From an uncultured Gemmatimonadota bacterium (lineage in GTDB: Bacteria; Gemmatimonadota; Gemmatimonadetes; Palauibacterales; Palauibacteraceae): DNA of 64,000 nucleotides. The translations under genes and the position numbers were made by a program. The stretch spans positions 124,001 to 188,000 of the forward strand of contig CAJWLK010000001.1 in the NCBI GenBank assembly GCA_913043255.1, in the 5' to 3' direction. Under the pieces are notes generated by a model. The model ran no database searches. It saw only the letters and a program-made list of their open reading frames with translations, and was not told the DNA's origin. Positions 1 to 10,033 of the stretch are shown piece after piece; position 1 is the first letter of the stretch, and the number at the start of each line of letters is the position of its first letter.

Positions 1-258
1 TTCAATCCCGAAGACGCGCGTGAGCGAGGCTTGGTCAATGAGACTGTTGACTCCGAGGACCTGCTTCCACGGGCACTTGAGATCGCTCGCAGGCTTGCCA
101 CTATCCCTGAAGCAACATTCGCTTTGTCGAAACGTCAGCTATCGATGTCACCGGACACCATGCAGGACCTCGACGAAGAACTCCAGGCCATCTGGCAAGC
201 AAGAGAGACTCAGGCTCATATACGAGCATACTTAGAGAGAACTCTCGGGAAGTCCTAG
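1..258 (+). CDS. Enoyl-CoA hydratase/isomerase family protein, C-terminal part
   Basis: Open from the first base of the window and ending at TAG 256-258; 85 residues are visible and the 5' end lies outside. The segment starting A-R-E-R-G-L-V-N-E-T-V, followed by a helix with repeated Ala/Leu and then a Lys-containing helix, matches the end of crotonase-fold proteins, where the phrase (A/G)xxxGLVNxVV is typical. Members hydrate or isomerise acyl-CoA thioesters in the cytoplasm, often in beta-oxidation. The substrate cannot be told from the C-terminal part, and the active-site residues are outside the window. Confidence 0.75.
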   Translation, partial: FNPEDARERGLVNETVDSEDLLPRALEIARRLATIPEATFALSKRQLSMSPDTMQDLDEELQAIWQARETQAHIRAYLERTLGKS

Positions 259-280
259 TGCGACTCGTTGGTTAAACATT

Positions 281-3200
281 TTAGTTGTTTCGGTCAGATT
301 CATCCCAAAAGCCATAGCCTTCCTTGCGCACAACTTCGACCGTCGTGGTATGGGTCTCGTCGCCTAGTCTGACCAAAACCGTATAGGTTCCTGGATCCAC
401 GAGACCACCACCACCACGGCCACCACCAAAGAACCGACGGAACCCGCCAGCACCACGGTTGCGAAGTGCTCCCATTATCTGTTGAAACACCTCACGCATA
501 GCGCTAGGACCACTAGCCTCCGGGCCTCCTGATCCGCTCGTACGTGGGCCTGGCTGCGGATATCGCTCGGCCGGCCGCTCCTGCCAAGCAGACGGATCTG
601 CCCCGCCGCCGAAGCGGCCACCTCCGCCAAACATGCGAACAATCGCACCCTGATCGCCTCCCTGAATCATTGCAAGGGCCTGATCCATCGCAAGCCGGTT
701 AATTCCTTCATGCAGGACCAAAGAATCACCGACCTCTTTGTACATGCGAGCGTTACGGACACTGTCAGCTCGCTCGGATGGGGACATTTCAGTTTGTTCT
801 CTCCGTCGACTCAGATTCCAGTTCACCCGGTTGATCCCAGCGGCGACCGACCCGTTCAGGGTCTGCACCGTATCCCCTGCCGCATCGAGAATGACCAGCG
901 ACGCCTGTGGTCCTCCGCGCCCACCACCACCTCGCCGCATCCTACTAGGACGATCTACGGCCGAATCACTATTTTCACGGGCCGCTCGCATCCGCTCCCG
1001 CATCTCTTCCCGCGCAGTTTCGGCCAGTTCGGTCGCCACCGCTTCAGGAATGTAGTAGGCAATCTCCGCCCCATAGTCGCCCGCATCACCCTGAAAGTAG
1101 CGTTGAGCGGTGAACTCACCACCGGCCGGTGGATCCCCGTGTTGTGTAGCCGTCCTGGGATTGAAGATCGTGACCTCAGTCGGCAACGTCTCTTCCGTGA
1201 GTTGTTGGAGCGGTGCAATGTCCGCAATGAAAATGGACCGTCCATGTGTGCCCGCGATAATCTCCTGATCACGTGGGTGAATCTTGAGGTCGTGGACCGG
1301 AACCGTGGGAAGCCCATTCATAAAGCGCGTCCAAGACTCTCCGCGATCCGTCGACACATACGCACCCACATCTGTTCCCACGAACAGCAAATTGGGGTTC
1401 ACTGGATCCTCTCGGATCACGTGCACAAAATCGGGGCCGCCAGTGGGCAAGTTCGAAGCAATGTCCGCAAACGTCTCACCTTGGTCGTGCGTTACGTACA
1501 CATACGGCGCATAGTCGTCTCGCCGATGGTTGTCGAACGTTACGTAGAAACGGTTTGGGTCATGGTTCGATGGTTCAACTCGGCTCACATACGTTCCTTG
1601 CGGCACACCCGCAAATCGATCCGTGAGTTCGATCCACTCTGTACCTTCGGGCGTCCGCCATACGCGGCCGTCATCAGTTCCCGCATAGATCTCGTCTTTA
1701 TGAAACTTTGATTCGGCGAGCGCGACGATCGTTGCGAAGTTCTCCGCACCGGTCACGTCCGGTGTGATTCCACCCGTCGTGCCGTACGCAACCTCAATCT
1801 TTTCCGGGTCCGCATATGTTAGATCATCCGAGATGGGCTGCATCTCGTCGGTCTCATACGTCCACTTGAGGACACGATTGGAACCGATGTACAACGTCTG
1901 TGAATCATGAGGGGAAAGCTCAAGAGGTGTGTTCCAGTTAAATCTCAGATCAAAAAGCAAAGAATCATTCGCAACACGAGTTTGGAGTTCAGCAATCCGT
2001 GCTTGAGCGGAAGCAGGCGGGTGTGACGGGTCATCCCCGGACAGGATCGCGATTGAATCACGTAAGGCCTTAGTGCGTTCACGCCAATCTGGCTGTTGTA
2101 GGCTGTGTTGTTCGCCCGTCCGTGTATTTCTCCAGTAGATCCGACCCTGCTGAGACTCCCCGAAAACAATATCTGGATTCGTTGGATCTTGAGGCGCATA
2201 GAACCCATCACCGCCTCCAATCGAATACCACATATGATTGTCGATCGACCCCCCTGCACGTCGGCTCGGTCCACACCATGTGTAATTATCCTGGAGACCA
2301 CCGCAAACGCGATACGGTGTGTCCATGTTGTAGCTCACGGCGTAGAACTGGCCCATGGGGATTGCGTTTGGGAAGTCATAATTCCCACCACGGTCCCACG
2401 TGATTGCAATGCCCCCATCGTTCCCGAGTATGAAGTGATCCGGATTCTCCGAGTCCCACCACAGTGCGTGGAAGTCGCTGTGGACGCTCTGTCCTGGATT
2501 CCCTACAGTCTTGCCTCCATCGCGTGAGAAGAAGAGAGAGGACCAGAACACAAGATCTGGGTCGTCCGGCGCCACCCATACGTTGGAATAATAGAAGGGT
2601 CGAGAGTTATTCGAATTCATGAACTCCCAGTTTCCACCTCCGTCAACCGATCGATACAGTCCCGAACCATGCTTCTCCCCGCTCTCATCGGGCTCTTCAG
2701 GCATCTCAGCCTCAATCAGGGCGTAAATCACCCGAGGATAACTCGGTGCTATTGCGATCTCGATTCGCCCCTTCTCAGTCTCAGGAAGGCCACCTCCCAA
2801 TACTTCTTCCCACGTATCACCACCATCGATGGTTTTCCAGATCGCACTCCCAGGTCCCCCACTCTGGAAGAAGTATGGACCCCGAACGCGTTCCCAACTC
2901 GTAGCCCAGATGATGTTTGGATCATGGGGATGCATGTCTACATCAACGAATCCTGCATCCTCACTCACGTGATGGACGCGCTCCCAGGTCTCACCACCAT
3001 CTTTGGTGCGGTAGAGTCCGCGCTCTTCATTCGCACCCCATGGGTGGCCGAGTGCAGCCACATAAACCCAATCGGCATTCGTCGGGTGAACTACGACTCG
3101 CCCAATCGCTTGTGTGTCCTCAAGTCCCTTAAGCTCCCATGTCAGACCACCATCAGTGGACTTATAGATCCCCCCCCCTGGCGAGATCGAATTCCGTGAG

Positions 3201-3541
3201 TCTTCTTCCCCTGTGCCGGCCCACACGATGTCTGGATTACTGGGAGCGATCGCAATATCGCCCATCGAAACAACACGTTCATTATCGAACACGGGCCGAA
3301 ACGTCGTCCCGGAGTTTGTAGTCTTCCAGATTCCACTTGTCGCACCAGCCACAAAAAAAGTCCGTGTCCCCGGCACACCTTCGACGTCGGTCACACGACC
3401 TGACATGTTTGCAGGACCGACCGACCGCCAACGCATACCCTCCATAAACGTGTCGTCGTCAACGGCTCGTGTCTGAGCCTGCAGAAGCATTGGGACCGCG
3501 ACTGACGCGGTGACGACAACTAGGCTTAGGCGCTTGAACAT
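281..3541 (-). CDS. Exported Asp-box beta-propeller protein (sortilin/VPS10-like, BNR-type glycosyl hydrolase annotation)
   Basis: 1,086 residues. A signal peptide is visible at residues 1-23 (hydrophobic run ending L-L-Q-A-Q), so the protein is exported. Asp-box motifs of the S/T-x-D-G-G-x-T-W type recur along the first 750 residues (for example KSTDGGLTW, RTKDGGETW, KTIDGGDTW, RSVDGGGNW, VSTDRGESW), the hallmark of BNR/VPS10 beta-propellers. The C-terminal 300 residues contain Gly/Arg-rich low-complexity segments followed by a short beta-sandwich-like end. The start is ATG at 3541, preceded by GAAGGAG about 10 nt upstream. Proteins of this family are abundant in Gemmatimonadota and Bacteroidota and are often called glycosyl hydrolases, but catalytic residues are not evident and the true ligand is unknown. 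A paralogue of the same architecture lies at 50586-53792. Confidence 0.85.
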   Translation of the reverse strand: MFKRLSLVVVTASVAVPMLLQAQTRAVDDDTFMEGMRWRSVGPANMSGRVTDVEGVPGTRTFFVAGATSGIWKTTNSGTTFRPVFDNERVVSMGDIAIAPSNPDIVWAGTGEEDSRNSISPGGGIYKSTDGGLTWELKGLEDTQAIGRVVVHPTNADWVYVAALGHPWGANEERGLYRTKDGGETWERVHHVSEDAGFVDVDMHPHDPNIIWATSWERVRGPYFFQSGGPGSAIWKTIDGGDTWEEVLGGGLPETEKGRIEIAIAPSYPRVIYALIEAEMPEEPDESGEKHGSGLYRSVDGGGNWEFMNSNNSRPFYYSNVWVAPDDPDLVFWSSLFFSRDGGKTVGNPGQSVHSDFHALWWDSENPDHFILGNDGGIAITWDRGGNYDFPNAIPMGQFYAVSYNMDTPYRVCGGLQDNYTWCGPSRRAGGSIDNHMWYSIGGGDGFYAPQDPTNPDIVFGESQQGRIYWRNTRTGEQHSLQQPDWRERTKALRDSIAILSGDDPSHPPASAQARIAELQTRVANDSLLFDLRFNWNTPLELSPHDSQTLYIGSNRVLKWTYETDEMQPISDDLTYADPEKIEVAYGTTGGITPDVTGAENFATIVALAESKFHKDEIYAGTDDGRVWRTPEGTEWIELTDRFAGVPQGTYVSRVEPSNHDPNRFYVTFDNHRRDDYAPYVYVTHDQGETFADIASNLPTGGPDFVHVIREDPVNPNLLFVGTDVGAYVSTDRGESWTRFMNGLPTVPVHDLKIHPRDQEIIAGTHGRSIFIADIAPLQQLTEETLPTEVTIFNPRTATQHGDPPAGGEFTAQRYFQGDAGDYGAEIAYYIPEAVATELAETAREEMRERMRAARENSDSAVDRPSRMRRGGGGRGGPQASLVILDAAGDTVQTLNGSVAAGINRVNWNLSRRREQTEMSPSERADSVRNARMYKEVGDSLVLHEGINRLAMDQALAMIQGGDQGAIVRMFGGGGRFGGGADPSAWQERPAERYPQPGPRTSGSGGPEASGPSAMREVFQQIMGALRNRGAGGFRRFFGGGRGGGGLVDPGTYTVLVRLGDETHTTTVEVVRKEGYGFWDESDRNN

Positions 3542-3721
3542 TTTCTTGTAACTCCTTCGTCAGGAACGTGCTGGTCAAATCGGTGAAACATGCACAAGAA
3601 CTATAACACTCACTTGTCGAACAGCGTTTGGCCATAACGACAGAGGACTAGCGTTGTGGCAAATAGGCCAGCGGTCTCATGTTAAACGATAGTCGCAATC
3701 CCTCCAATCGAGAGCAGGAAC

Positions 3722-5170
3722 ATGAAACGGTTGTTTATCGTCATTCTTCTTATTGCCGTCGCCAAGCCTTTTGAAGCTCAGCACATTAGCGAACACCCAC
3801 GAGTGCAAGAGGCAACCAACCTCTTGGATCTATGGATCGATGCCCAAATTGCGTACGAACAGATCCCAGGCGCCGCGGTGGCGGTAGTCCACGACCAAGA
3901 GTTGATATGGAGTGCCGGTTATGGTTTCGCAAATGTCGAAGGTGGCGTGCGATCTACACCACGAACGAGATATTCCATCTGCTCAATCTCAAAACTCTTC
4001 ACATCAATCGCAGTCTTGCAACAACGAGATGAGGGAAAGCTTCGACTTGATGATCCACTCCGGGAGCACTTACCGTGGTTCAACATCGCAAACACACACC
4101 CCGAGGCCGGCAATGCTACTATCGTAGGGGTCTTAACCCACTCATCTGGCCTTCCTCGAGAGTCCAGCCACCCCTACTGGACGGCACCAAACTTTGAGTT
4201 TCCTAGTCGCGAAGAAATCATCGATGGGCTCTCGCGGCAAGAAACTCTTTATCCTACTTCCACCTACTTCCAGTACTCGAACCTCGGACTCACACTTGCC
4301 GGTGAAGTTGCCGCGATAGTCTCGAATACAACCTACGAAAGCTTAATACGTGACCGTATACTAGAACCGCTTGGACTAACCAGTACCACCACAGAAATGC
4401 CCGCCGAACTATGGGGGAACCAACTCGCAGTTGGGTACAGCGCCATTACACGAGAAGGAATTCGAAAGCGCCTCCCCCTCTTTCAGGCACGAGGGATCTC
4501 ACCAGCTGCCGGATACGCTTCAACCGTAGAGGACCTCGGTCGTTTTGCATCCTGGCAATTCCGCACATTGGATGGAACCGAAGAAAACATCTTGAGTCGA
4601 AATACACTTCGAGAAATGCACCGCGTACATTGGGTCGACCCAGATTTCCAAGGTCACTGGGGGCTCGGTTTTTCCACGTGGCGGTCTGACGACAAAACTT
4701 TCGTTGGCCATGGTGGAAGCTGCCCAGGATATCGATCACACCTCGCACTCCAAATTGACGACAAGGTCGCCACCGCCTTCGCAACGAACGCACTCGGCGT
4801 AGGGGCTCAACTCTATACAAGCCGTGCGTATGATATCATGGCTCCCGCGATAAGCGCTGCAATTGAAGGTCGAGGCAAAGAAGACTTGACCGAGGATCAA
4901 GTTCCTGATTGGACTCTGTATACCGGCACCTACGGTGGATCGTTCGGCGGAGAGACCGCAATGCTTGTATGGGAAGGTGAGCTCGTTGGAGTGACCTTCC
5001 CCACAACGGATCCCCTCGCTTCTATAACACGGTTACAGCACATCGACGGGCACATATTCCGACGCATTCGTGACGATGACACGCTCGGCGAAGCCTATAT
5101 GTTTCAGATCGAAGGTGGCGAGGCGACAAGTTTCGTACGCCATAGCAACCGGTATGAGCGAAGCAAGTAA
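3722..5170 (+). CDS. Exported class C beta-lactamase-fold serine hydrolase
   Basis: 482 residues with a signal peptide at 1-19 (ending F-E-A-Q). The three motifs of the penicillin-binding/class C family are present: S88-I-S-K91 (nucleophile and general base), Y185-S-N187, and H330-G-G332 in the KTG position. It therefore probably hydrolyses an ester, amide or D-amino-acid peptide outside the cytoplasm. A C-terminal extension of about 100 residues follows the catalytic domain, as in esterase or D-aminopeptidase relatives. The gene is divergent from the Asp-box protein and separated from it by 180 bp. A second family member lies on the other strand at 5573-6880. True beta-lactamase activity is not implied. 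Confidence 0.87.
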   Translation: MKRLFIVILLIAVAKPFEAQHISEHPRVQEATNLLDLWIDAQIAYEQIPGAAVAVVHDQELIWSAGYGFANVEGGVRSTPRTRYSICSISKLFTSIAVLQQRDEGKLRLDDPLREHLPWFNIANTHPEAGNATIVGVLTHSSGLPRESSHPYWTAPNFEFPSREEIIDGLSRQETLYPTSTYFQYSNLGLTLAGEVAAIVSNTTYESLIRDRILEPLGLTSTTTEMPAELWGNQLAVGYSAITREGIRKRLPLFQARGISPAAGYASTVEDLGRFASWQFRTLDGTEENILSRNTLREMHRVHWVDPDFQGHWGLGFSTWRSDDKTFVGHGGSCPGYRSHLALQIDDKVATAFATNALGVGAQLYTSRAYDIMAPAISAAIEGRGKEDLTEDQVPDWTLYTGTYGGSFGGETAMLVWEGELVGVTFPTTDPLASITRLQHIDGHIFRRIRDDDTLGEAYMFQIEGGEATSFVRHSNRYERSK

Positions 5171-5339
5171 GAGGTAAGATCGAATGTGAATGGACAAACA
5201 AAGAAGGGCATACTCGAAAAAATAACGATGCTATCCGTCTTTAATTAATACACATCAGTTATTTACACGATTTATATAATGCGATTTCTAGCCACCCCCT
5301 TGCAGTAGAAGCTCTATCAAAGTGGGGGGAGGGTCATAA

Positions 5340-5423
5340 TGCCGGAGGAGGGACTCGAACCCTCAAGGGATTGCTCCCACCGGATTTTGAGTCCGGCGCG
5401 TCTGCCAATTCCGCCACTCCGGC
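5340..5423 (-). tRNA. tRNA-Leu (anticodon CAA)
   Basis: Read on the minus strand it folds as a cloverleaf with a 7-bp acceptor stem GCCGGAG/CTCCGGC, anticodon stem CCGGA/TCCGG around the loop C-T-C-A-A-A-A (anticodon CAA), a long variable arm (hairpin GGGA-GCAA-TCCC) typical of class II tRNAs, and a T-loop TTCGAGT. The discriminator is A73, as expected for leucine tRNAs. The 3' CCA is not encoded and would be added by a nucleotidyltransferase. The T-stem/loop and long variable arm exclude a pseudogene fragment. Confidence 0.97.
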
Positions 5424-5572
5424 TAAGCGCTAAGACATTTAATCTCCCGCCAGGCTCTTCGCCACCTCACGTTCACCGACTCGCAGATTAGAAGGTTGAG
5501 AGACATAACCTACTATTTACCGATTTGATCTAGTGCGCAGGTCACACGACAAACAGTGGTAGCAGGTCTCAT

Positions 5573-6880
5573 CTAGTTATCCACCACAGCTTGGTAGACT
5601 AATGTCCGTAACTTGGCGTGATCATCTAAGTCGTTCGCTGGATTAATCTGTGTGAAGTAGACAACAATGAGCTGTTCTGTTGGATCAACCCAATATACGG
5701 AATGGTATGCCCCCCCCCAGCCAAACTCACCCACGGATCCTGGAGTACCTCGCTCCCCTAAGTCCTCAAGGACGTCAAACCCCAGCCCAAAGCCTACCCC
5801 ACTATTTTCCAACTCTTCACTACGGAGATCTCCCACGTGATTCACCGTCATGAGTTCCACTGTTTTTCGAGAAAGGATGCGCACTCCGTCTAGTTCCCCT
5901 CCATTCAACATCATCCGCAAAAAACGCGCGTAATCTTCCGCTGTGGATAGCAGGCCCGCACCACCTGAAAAACTCCTCCTGGGCCCATCCACATACGCGC
6001 CTTGACTGACCATGTCGTCTATGCCACCGGCATTTGGCGCACGAGTCAAGCCTCTCTCATCTAAGGAGTAAACAACGGCGAGGCGGTCGTGCTTTTCTTC
6101 GGGAAGATAGAAATGCGTATCAAGCATACCCAAGGGCCCAAATATCCGTTCCTCAAGAAACTCGTCCAACGTTACTCCTGCGACCACTTCAATTACAGCA
6201 CCAAGAACATCAGTAGAGTACCCGTAAACAAATGCTTCCCCAGGGTGTGCATCGAAGGGCAGCCCGGCCATACGTCGTACGGTTTCTCCCATCGGTTCGT
6301 GGCGGTGGGCAAAGTACCAACCTTGGAGTTCAGCCTTTTCCCAACGATCACTGGCAACACCATAGCCGTACCCAATACCTGAAGTATGAGTCAGAAGATC
6401 ACGAATTGTGATGGGGCGATCTGCTATAACAACCTCATATCCCTGGGGCCTCCAACCTCGATCTTCGGGAACGGCAACTGTCGTCTCTAAGAACTCGGGG
6501 ATATAACGGCCTACGGGGTCTGAGATTAGTAAGCGCCCTTCTTCCTGAAGTAGCATGATCGCGACGCTAACGATTGCCTTCGTTTGAGACGCGATACGAA
6601 AAATATCGTCAGTACGCTGTGGGACTACCGCCTCACGATCACGAAATCCAAAGGCTTCCAGGTAAGCGACCTGGCCACGGTGTACGACTAAGGTCACTGC
6701 ACCCGGGATACGTTCGGTATCGACGTAATGTTGGAGGACGCCGCTGAGGCGTTCGAGGCGTTCTTCAGACAGGCTTGTTTGAACCCGTTCCGTTTGAGCA
6801 AAGACAAGCGCTGGGAAGATGCCCAAGATGAATAGCCCGGCACGTACTAGACCGAAGCTGTTTTTTACTGTCTGACTCAT
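5573..6880 (-). CDS. Exported class C beta-lactamase-related serine hydrolase (EstB-like)
   Basis: 435 residues from the ATG at 6880, chosen because AGGTGA lies just upstream and because a signal peptide starts there (hydrophobic run ending L-V-F-A-Q at 29). A longer open frame reaches 6955 but would overlap the upstream amidase and spoil the signal peptide. S98-Q-T-K101 is the catalytic SxxK. The second motif reads Y221-S-T223 in place of Y-x-N, as in family VIII esterases rather than beta-lactamases. A W-G-G element near residue 400 takes the KTG position. It lies 22 nt downstream of the amidase gene and is likely co-transcribed with it. Substrate unknown; esterase or peptidase activity is most likely. 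Confidence 0.87.
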   Translation of the reverse strand: MSQTVKNSFGLVRAGLFILGIFPALVFAQTERVQTSLSEERLERLSGVLQHYVDTERIPGAVTLVVHRGQVAYLEAFGFRDREAVVPQRTDDIFRIASQTKAIVSVAIMLLQEEGRLLISDPVGRYIPEFLETTVAVPEDRGWRPQGYEVVIADRPITIRDLLTHTSGIGYGYGVASDRWEKAELQGWYFAHRHEPMGETVRRMAGLPFDAHPGEAFVYGYSTDVLGAVIEVVAGVTLDEFLEERIFGPLGMLDTHFYLPEEKHDRLAVVYSLDERGLTRAPNAGGIDDMVSQGAYVDGPRRSFSGGAGLLSTAEDYARFLRMMLNGGELDGVRILSRKTVELMTVNHVGDLRSEELENSGVGFGLGFDVLEDLGERGTPGSVGEFGWGGAYHSVYWVDPTEQLIVVYFTQINPANDLDDHAKLRTLVYQAVVDN

Positions 6881-6902
6881 CGTATCACCTATGTAAGAAA
6901 CT

Positions 6903-8558
6903 TCAGTCGAGCGATGGGTGACGCGTATGCCAATCAGTTTTCGCTTGAAAGGCATGGGCTACCGATAATATCTGGTCATCAGCAAATAAATCCCCAATGA
7001 TTGTTGTCGTTAGTGGTTGTGGGTTTTGATCCGTATCATCTGGGTCTCGCAACCCAAAGCCATACTGTACAACTGCCGCCGGATGCCCCGTTTGATTTGT
7101 AAGCCCAACCTCTCCGGATCCAGTCACGAACATATCAAACCCATCCATAGCCTCGGCCATCTGTTTCATCACAATCAAACGGCGGCGTTGCGAGTGCACA
7201 TAATCCATCCCGAGTTGATCTCGGCCACGGCGAAACCGAGTGAAATTACGCTCTTCCGCCTCAGTCAATCCCTGGGGGATCGGAGGCAGCTCACCTCCCG
7301 GAGCAATGTGGTAGTCGAATGCTGAAGAGGACTCCACACCCAATGCGCTCGGGACCATCTCTGGAAGGGCCGGCAGTGGTTGAGGATCAGCCCCCAACCG
7401 CTTGAGTTTGTCGACAAATGATTTCGGTGCTGTATCAGTATACCCGATCATAACAGCACTCAAGTCAACTTCACGCTCAAATTGAAAAGGGGTAGTCAGA
7501 GAAGAAGGGTCCTTCACATCTGCACCGTGTATCGCGTTAAAAACAAGCGCGCAATCTTCAATGGTTCGGCACATGGGCCCAGTTTTATCCATACTCCAGG
7601 ATAAAACCATTCCGCCATATCGACTCACACGTCCAAAGGTTGGACGTAGCGCACTCAGACCACAGCGTCGTGAAGGGGATACGATGGAACCCCGTGTTTC
7701 AGTACCGATGGAAAAGGCGACGCAGCCAGCTGAAGTCGCCGATCCGGGTCCTGCAGATGAACCACTTGAACCTTCTTCAGTATTCCACGGATTGCGAGTT
7801 TGACCACGATACCACCGATCTCCACGTGCAAACTCACCAGTGGCCAACTTTGCAATCAGGACCGCACCAGCCTCGCGCAACCGGACGATCACTTCAGCGT
7901 CTTCAGAAATCGTCCGATTTTCAAAATCGGACGATCCCCACGTCGTGCGTACCCCAGCCACAGAGAACAAATCTTTAACGCCATAGGGGATCCCGTGAAG
8001 TGGGCCACGCCATACACCTGAACGAAGTTCCGCTTCTGCCTCCTGAGCTTCTTCTCGGCCTCGATCCTCCATGATCGTGACAGCACATAACAAAACAGGG
8101 TCATATCGCTTAAGTCGATCAAGATAAATTTCAAACAGATCAGTGGGAGAAATTCGACGTTCACGGATAAGTGCAGCTAATCGGTGAACAGGCAAAAAAG
8201 CGATTTCTTCCTCAGTAGTGGGAACCTCACCAATCCAAGGATCGATCTCAATTTGATCGCGTTGAAAAGGGTTAACCCCCTCACGCCAAAACTTTTCCAT
8301 CAGGGCTCCTGTACCACCCGGATATGCCTGAAATTGGGTCGCCGGAGGCTCCCCATTACTCAACGGAATTACAATTTCTTGATTCTCTTGCAATCGACCA
8401 GAATGAGGCACCGCACCAGTGAGCGGTGTGGCGCCAAGTAATGGACGTGGCTGAAGGGCAGAGACCGCTGCAGAGGCTGCCGCAACTCGGAGGAAGTCGC
8501 GTCGCTCGATGTTTTTACCAGCCTTCTCTCGAATGGAACTGTCAGGGGTGATTGCCAC
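6903..8558 (-). CDS. Tat-exported amidase (amidase signature family)
   Basis: 551 residues. The N-terminus has a twin-arginine signal (E-R-R-D-F-L-R at 18-24, then an Ala-rich hydrophobic stretch), so the folded enzyme is probably exported. The amidase-signature catalytic triad can be placed: Lys195 in G-V-K-D-L, cis-Ser267 in G-S-S-A-G, and nucleophile Ser291 in T-E-T-R-G-S; the 72- and 24-residue spacings match the family. Such enzymes hydrolyse carboxamides, aryl-acylamides or peptide amides; the substrate cannot be read from the sequence. The central glutamyl-tRNA amidotransferase subunit GatA belongs to the same family, but the Tat signal and the absence of gatC/gatB neighbours argue against it. 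It sits just upstream of the class C hydrolase. Confidence 0.9.
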   Translation of the reverse strand: MAITPDSSIREKAGKNIERRDFLRVAAASAAVSALQPRPLLGATPLTGAVPHSGRLQENQEIVIPLSNGEPPATQFQAYPGGTGALMEKFWREGVNPFQRDQIEIDPWIGEVPTTEEEIAFLPVHRLAALIRERRISPTDLFEIYLDRLKRYDPVLLCAVTIMEDRGREEAQEAEAELRSGVWRGPLHGIPYGVKDLFSVAGVRTTWGSSDFENRTISEDAEVIVRLREAGAVLIAKLATGEFARGDRWYRGQTRNPWNTEEGSSGSSAGPGSATSAGCVAFSIGTETRGSIVSPSRRCGLSALRPTFGRVSRYGGMVLSWSMDKTGPMCRTIEDCALVFNAIHGADVKDPSSLTTPFQFEREVDLSAVMIGYTDTAPKSFVDKLKRLGADPQPLPALPEMVPSALGVESSSAFDYHIAPGGELPPIPQGLTEAEERNFTRFRRGRDQLGMDYVHSQRRRLIVMKQMAEAMDGFDMFVTGSGEVGLTNQTGHPAAVVQYGFGLRDPDDTDQNPQPLTTTIIGDLFADDQILSVAHAFQAKTDWHTRHPSLD

Positions 8559-8698
8559 AACTTTCTCCTATCTCAAGTCAAAGAGCGAAGATGATCCCCT
8601 CTCCCAGACTGCGAACGGTCACATTCGACGACAAATGGAATACGAGCGATACTTGCCTATCCAACCCTCGAAGACCACGCGCCGAACAATTGGAACAT

Positions 8699-9805
8699 CT
8701 ACGGTATGTTAAAGAAAGCGAAGCCCAGGATAACGTAGACAGCAAGCAGTAGAACTCCTTCCATCCAATGGGTCTCACCATCATCAGAGATTCGACCAAC
8801 TACTAGCACAGAAATCACCACTGCAACCACTTCAAGTGTCGAGAAGACAAGGTCCAATGGTCGGGGACCCATTATATACGAAAGAAAAACGAGGAGGGGC
8901 GCTATAAATAACACGATCTGAAGCGATGATCCAACCGCAATTTGGAGCGCCAAATCCATTTTATTCTTAAGTGCAACTAGAACTGCGGTGGAGTGTTCGG
9001 CCGCATTTCCAATAACAGCAACGATAATCACTCCGACGAAAACCTCGTTCATGCCGAGGGTCTGAGCAGCCTCTTCAGCGCCGGACACGAGAATTTCACT
9101 CATCCAACCAACCAGGGCAGCTGCAGCCAGAAGCAAACCACCAGACTTACGCTTCGACCAAACCTCGTGGCCTGCACTTTCTCCGGTTGTAGCTATCGAC
9201 ACTCCGGGGTCCGTCCGTTGGTATAAATGCCCGTGTGTACGGAATGCAAACACTAACGAGAGTATGTAACAGACGATGAGAACAACCGAGATCTCAAGAC
9301 TCAGGGACCTCTGAGCAAGAGACCCTGTGTCATTTGCACCTTGAACCAAGTGAAATGCAGTAGGGACGACAAGAGCAATTCCGCCGAGAAGAAGCATGGT
9401 AGCGCCAAGGTCCGCCACGGTCCGATTAAATACCTGACGACGGTATTTCAACCCTCCGAGTAACACACTAAGACCAAATACCAGAAGTATATTGCCGATA
9501 ATCGAACCGGTGAGTGACGCCTTTACCAAGTCGTACAACCCTGCCCGGAGCGCAAAAATCGCGATGATCAACTCAGCGGCGTTTCCAAACGTCGCATTGA
9601 GGAGACCACCCAAACCATCGCCAACCTGTTCAGCCAACATTTCAGTCGATTTCCCCATTAGCCCGGCTAAGGGAACAATAGCCAGGGCCGAAGCAAGAAA
9701 AAGTAATGTCGGCGATGCGTGAACTACGTACTCGAGAAAGAGTGTGATCGGAACAAATATTAGAAAAAACATGAGGGCATTATTCGCACTAACCCTTTTT
9801 GTCAC
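8699..9805 (-). CDS. cax: Calcium/proton exchanger (CaCA superfamily, Cax type)
   Basis: 368 residues from GTG at 9805, chosen because AGGGAGG lies 4-5 nt upstream; an in-frame TTG at 9826 has no such site. The protein is almost entirely hydrophobic with about 11 membrane segments. The two alpha-repeat signatures of the CAX family are visible: G-N-A-A-E-L-I at 74-80 and G-N-A-A-E-H near residue 270, whose acidic residues bind the cation. It should exchange cytoplasmic Ca2+ (or other cations) for external H+. An acidic loop between the two halves is not evident. It is the last gene of the nadK-side block and is separated from nadK by tRNA-Cys. Confidence 0.92.
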   Translation of the reverse strand: MTKRVSANNALMFFLIFVPITLFLEYVVHASPTLLFLASALAIVPLAGLMGKSTEMLAEQVGDGLGGLLNATFGNAAELIIAIFALRAGLYDLVKASLTGSIIGNILLVFGLSVLLGGLKYRRQVFNRTVADLGATMLLLGGIALVVPTAFHLVQGANDTGSLAQRSLSLEISVVLIVCYILSLVFAFRTHGHLYQRTDPGVSIATTGESAGHEVWSKRKSGGLLLAAAALVGWMSEILVSGAEEAAQTLGMNEVFVGVIIVAVIGNAAEHSTAVLVALKNKMDLALQIAVGSSLQIVLFIAPLLVFLSYIMGPRPLDLVFSTLEVVAVVISVLVVGRISDDGETHWMEGVLLLAVYVILGFAFFNIP

Positions 9806-9848
9806 ACGGCCTCCCTTCAATACCAATATGCCGGATCAACTAACCTCA

Positions 9849-9919
9849 AGGCGCCGTCCGGATTCGAACCGGAGTAGGGGGCTTTGCAGGCCCCTGCCTA
9901 GCCACTCGGCCACGACGCC
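9849..9919 (-). tRNA. tRNA-Cys (anticodon GCA)
   Basis: Minus-strand cloverleaf of 71 nt: acceptor GGCGTCG/CGGCGCC (one G-U pair), anticodon stem GGGGC/GCCCC with loop C-T-G-C-A-A-A giving anticodon GCA, T-stem TCCGG/CCGGA with loop TTCGAAT. The unpaired discriminator is U73, which is the base recognised by cysteinyl-tRNA synthetase, supporting the assignment. The 3' CCA is not encoded. Confidence 0.97.
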
Positions 9920-10033
9920 ACATCCAAAAATCCTAATGAGTCCCGTAATTCCGGGAAAGTCTCATTATGTACGTATGGAGCTATAATACAACCACTTAGA
10001 AAGACCAGATTTGGAACTTATCGACGGATTGTG

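Noticed and set aside
710-1711. Long open frame on the plus strand (333 codons)
   Set aside because: It lies wholly antisense to the Asp-box protein gene, shows no motif, and its amino-acid composition is that of a reversed frame.
3722-6880. Serine hydrolases as antibiotic-resistance beta-lactamases
   Set aside because: Motifs place them in the wider class C fold, with esterase-like changes in one; resistance cannot be inferred.
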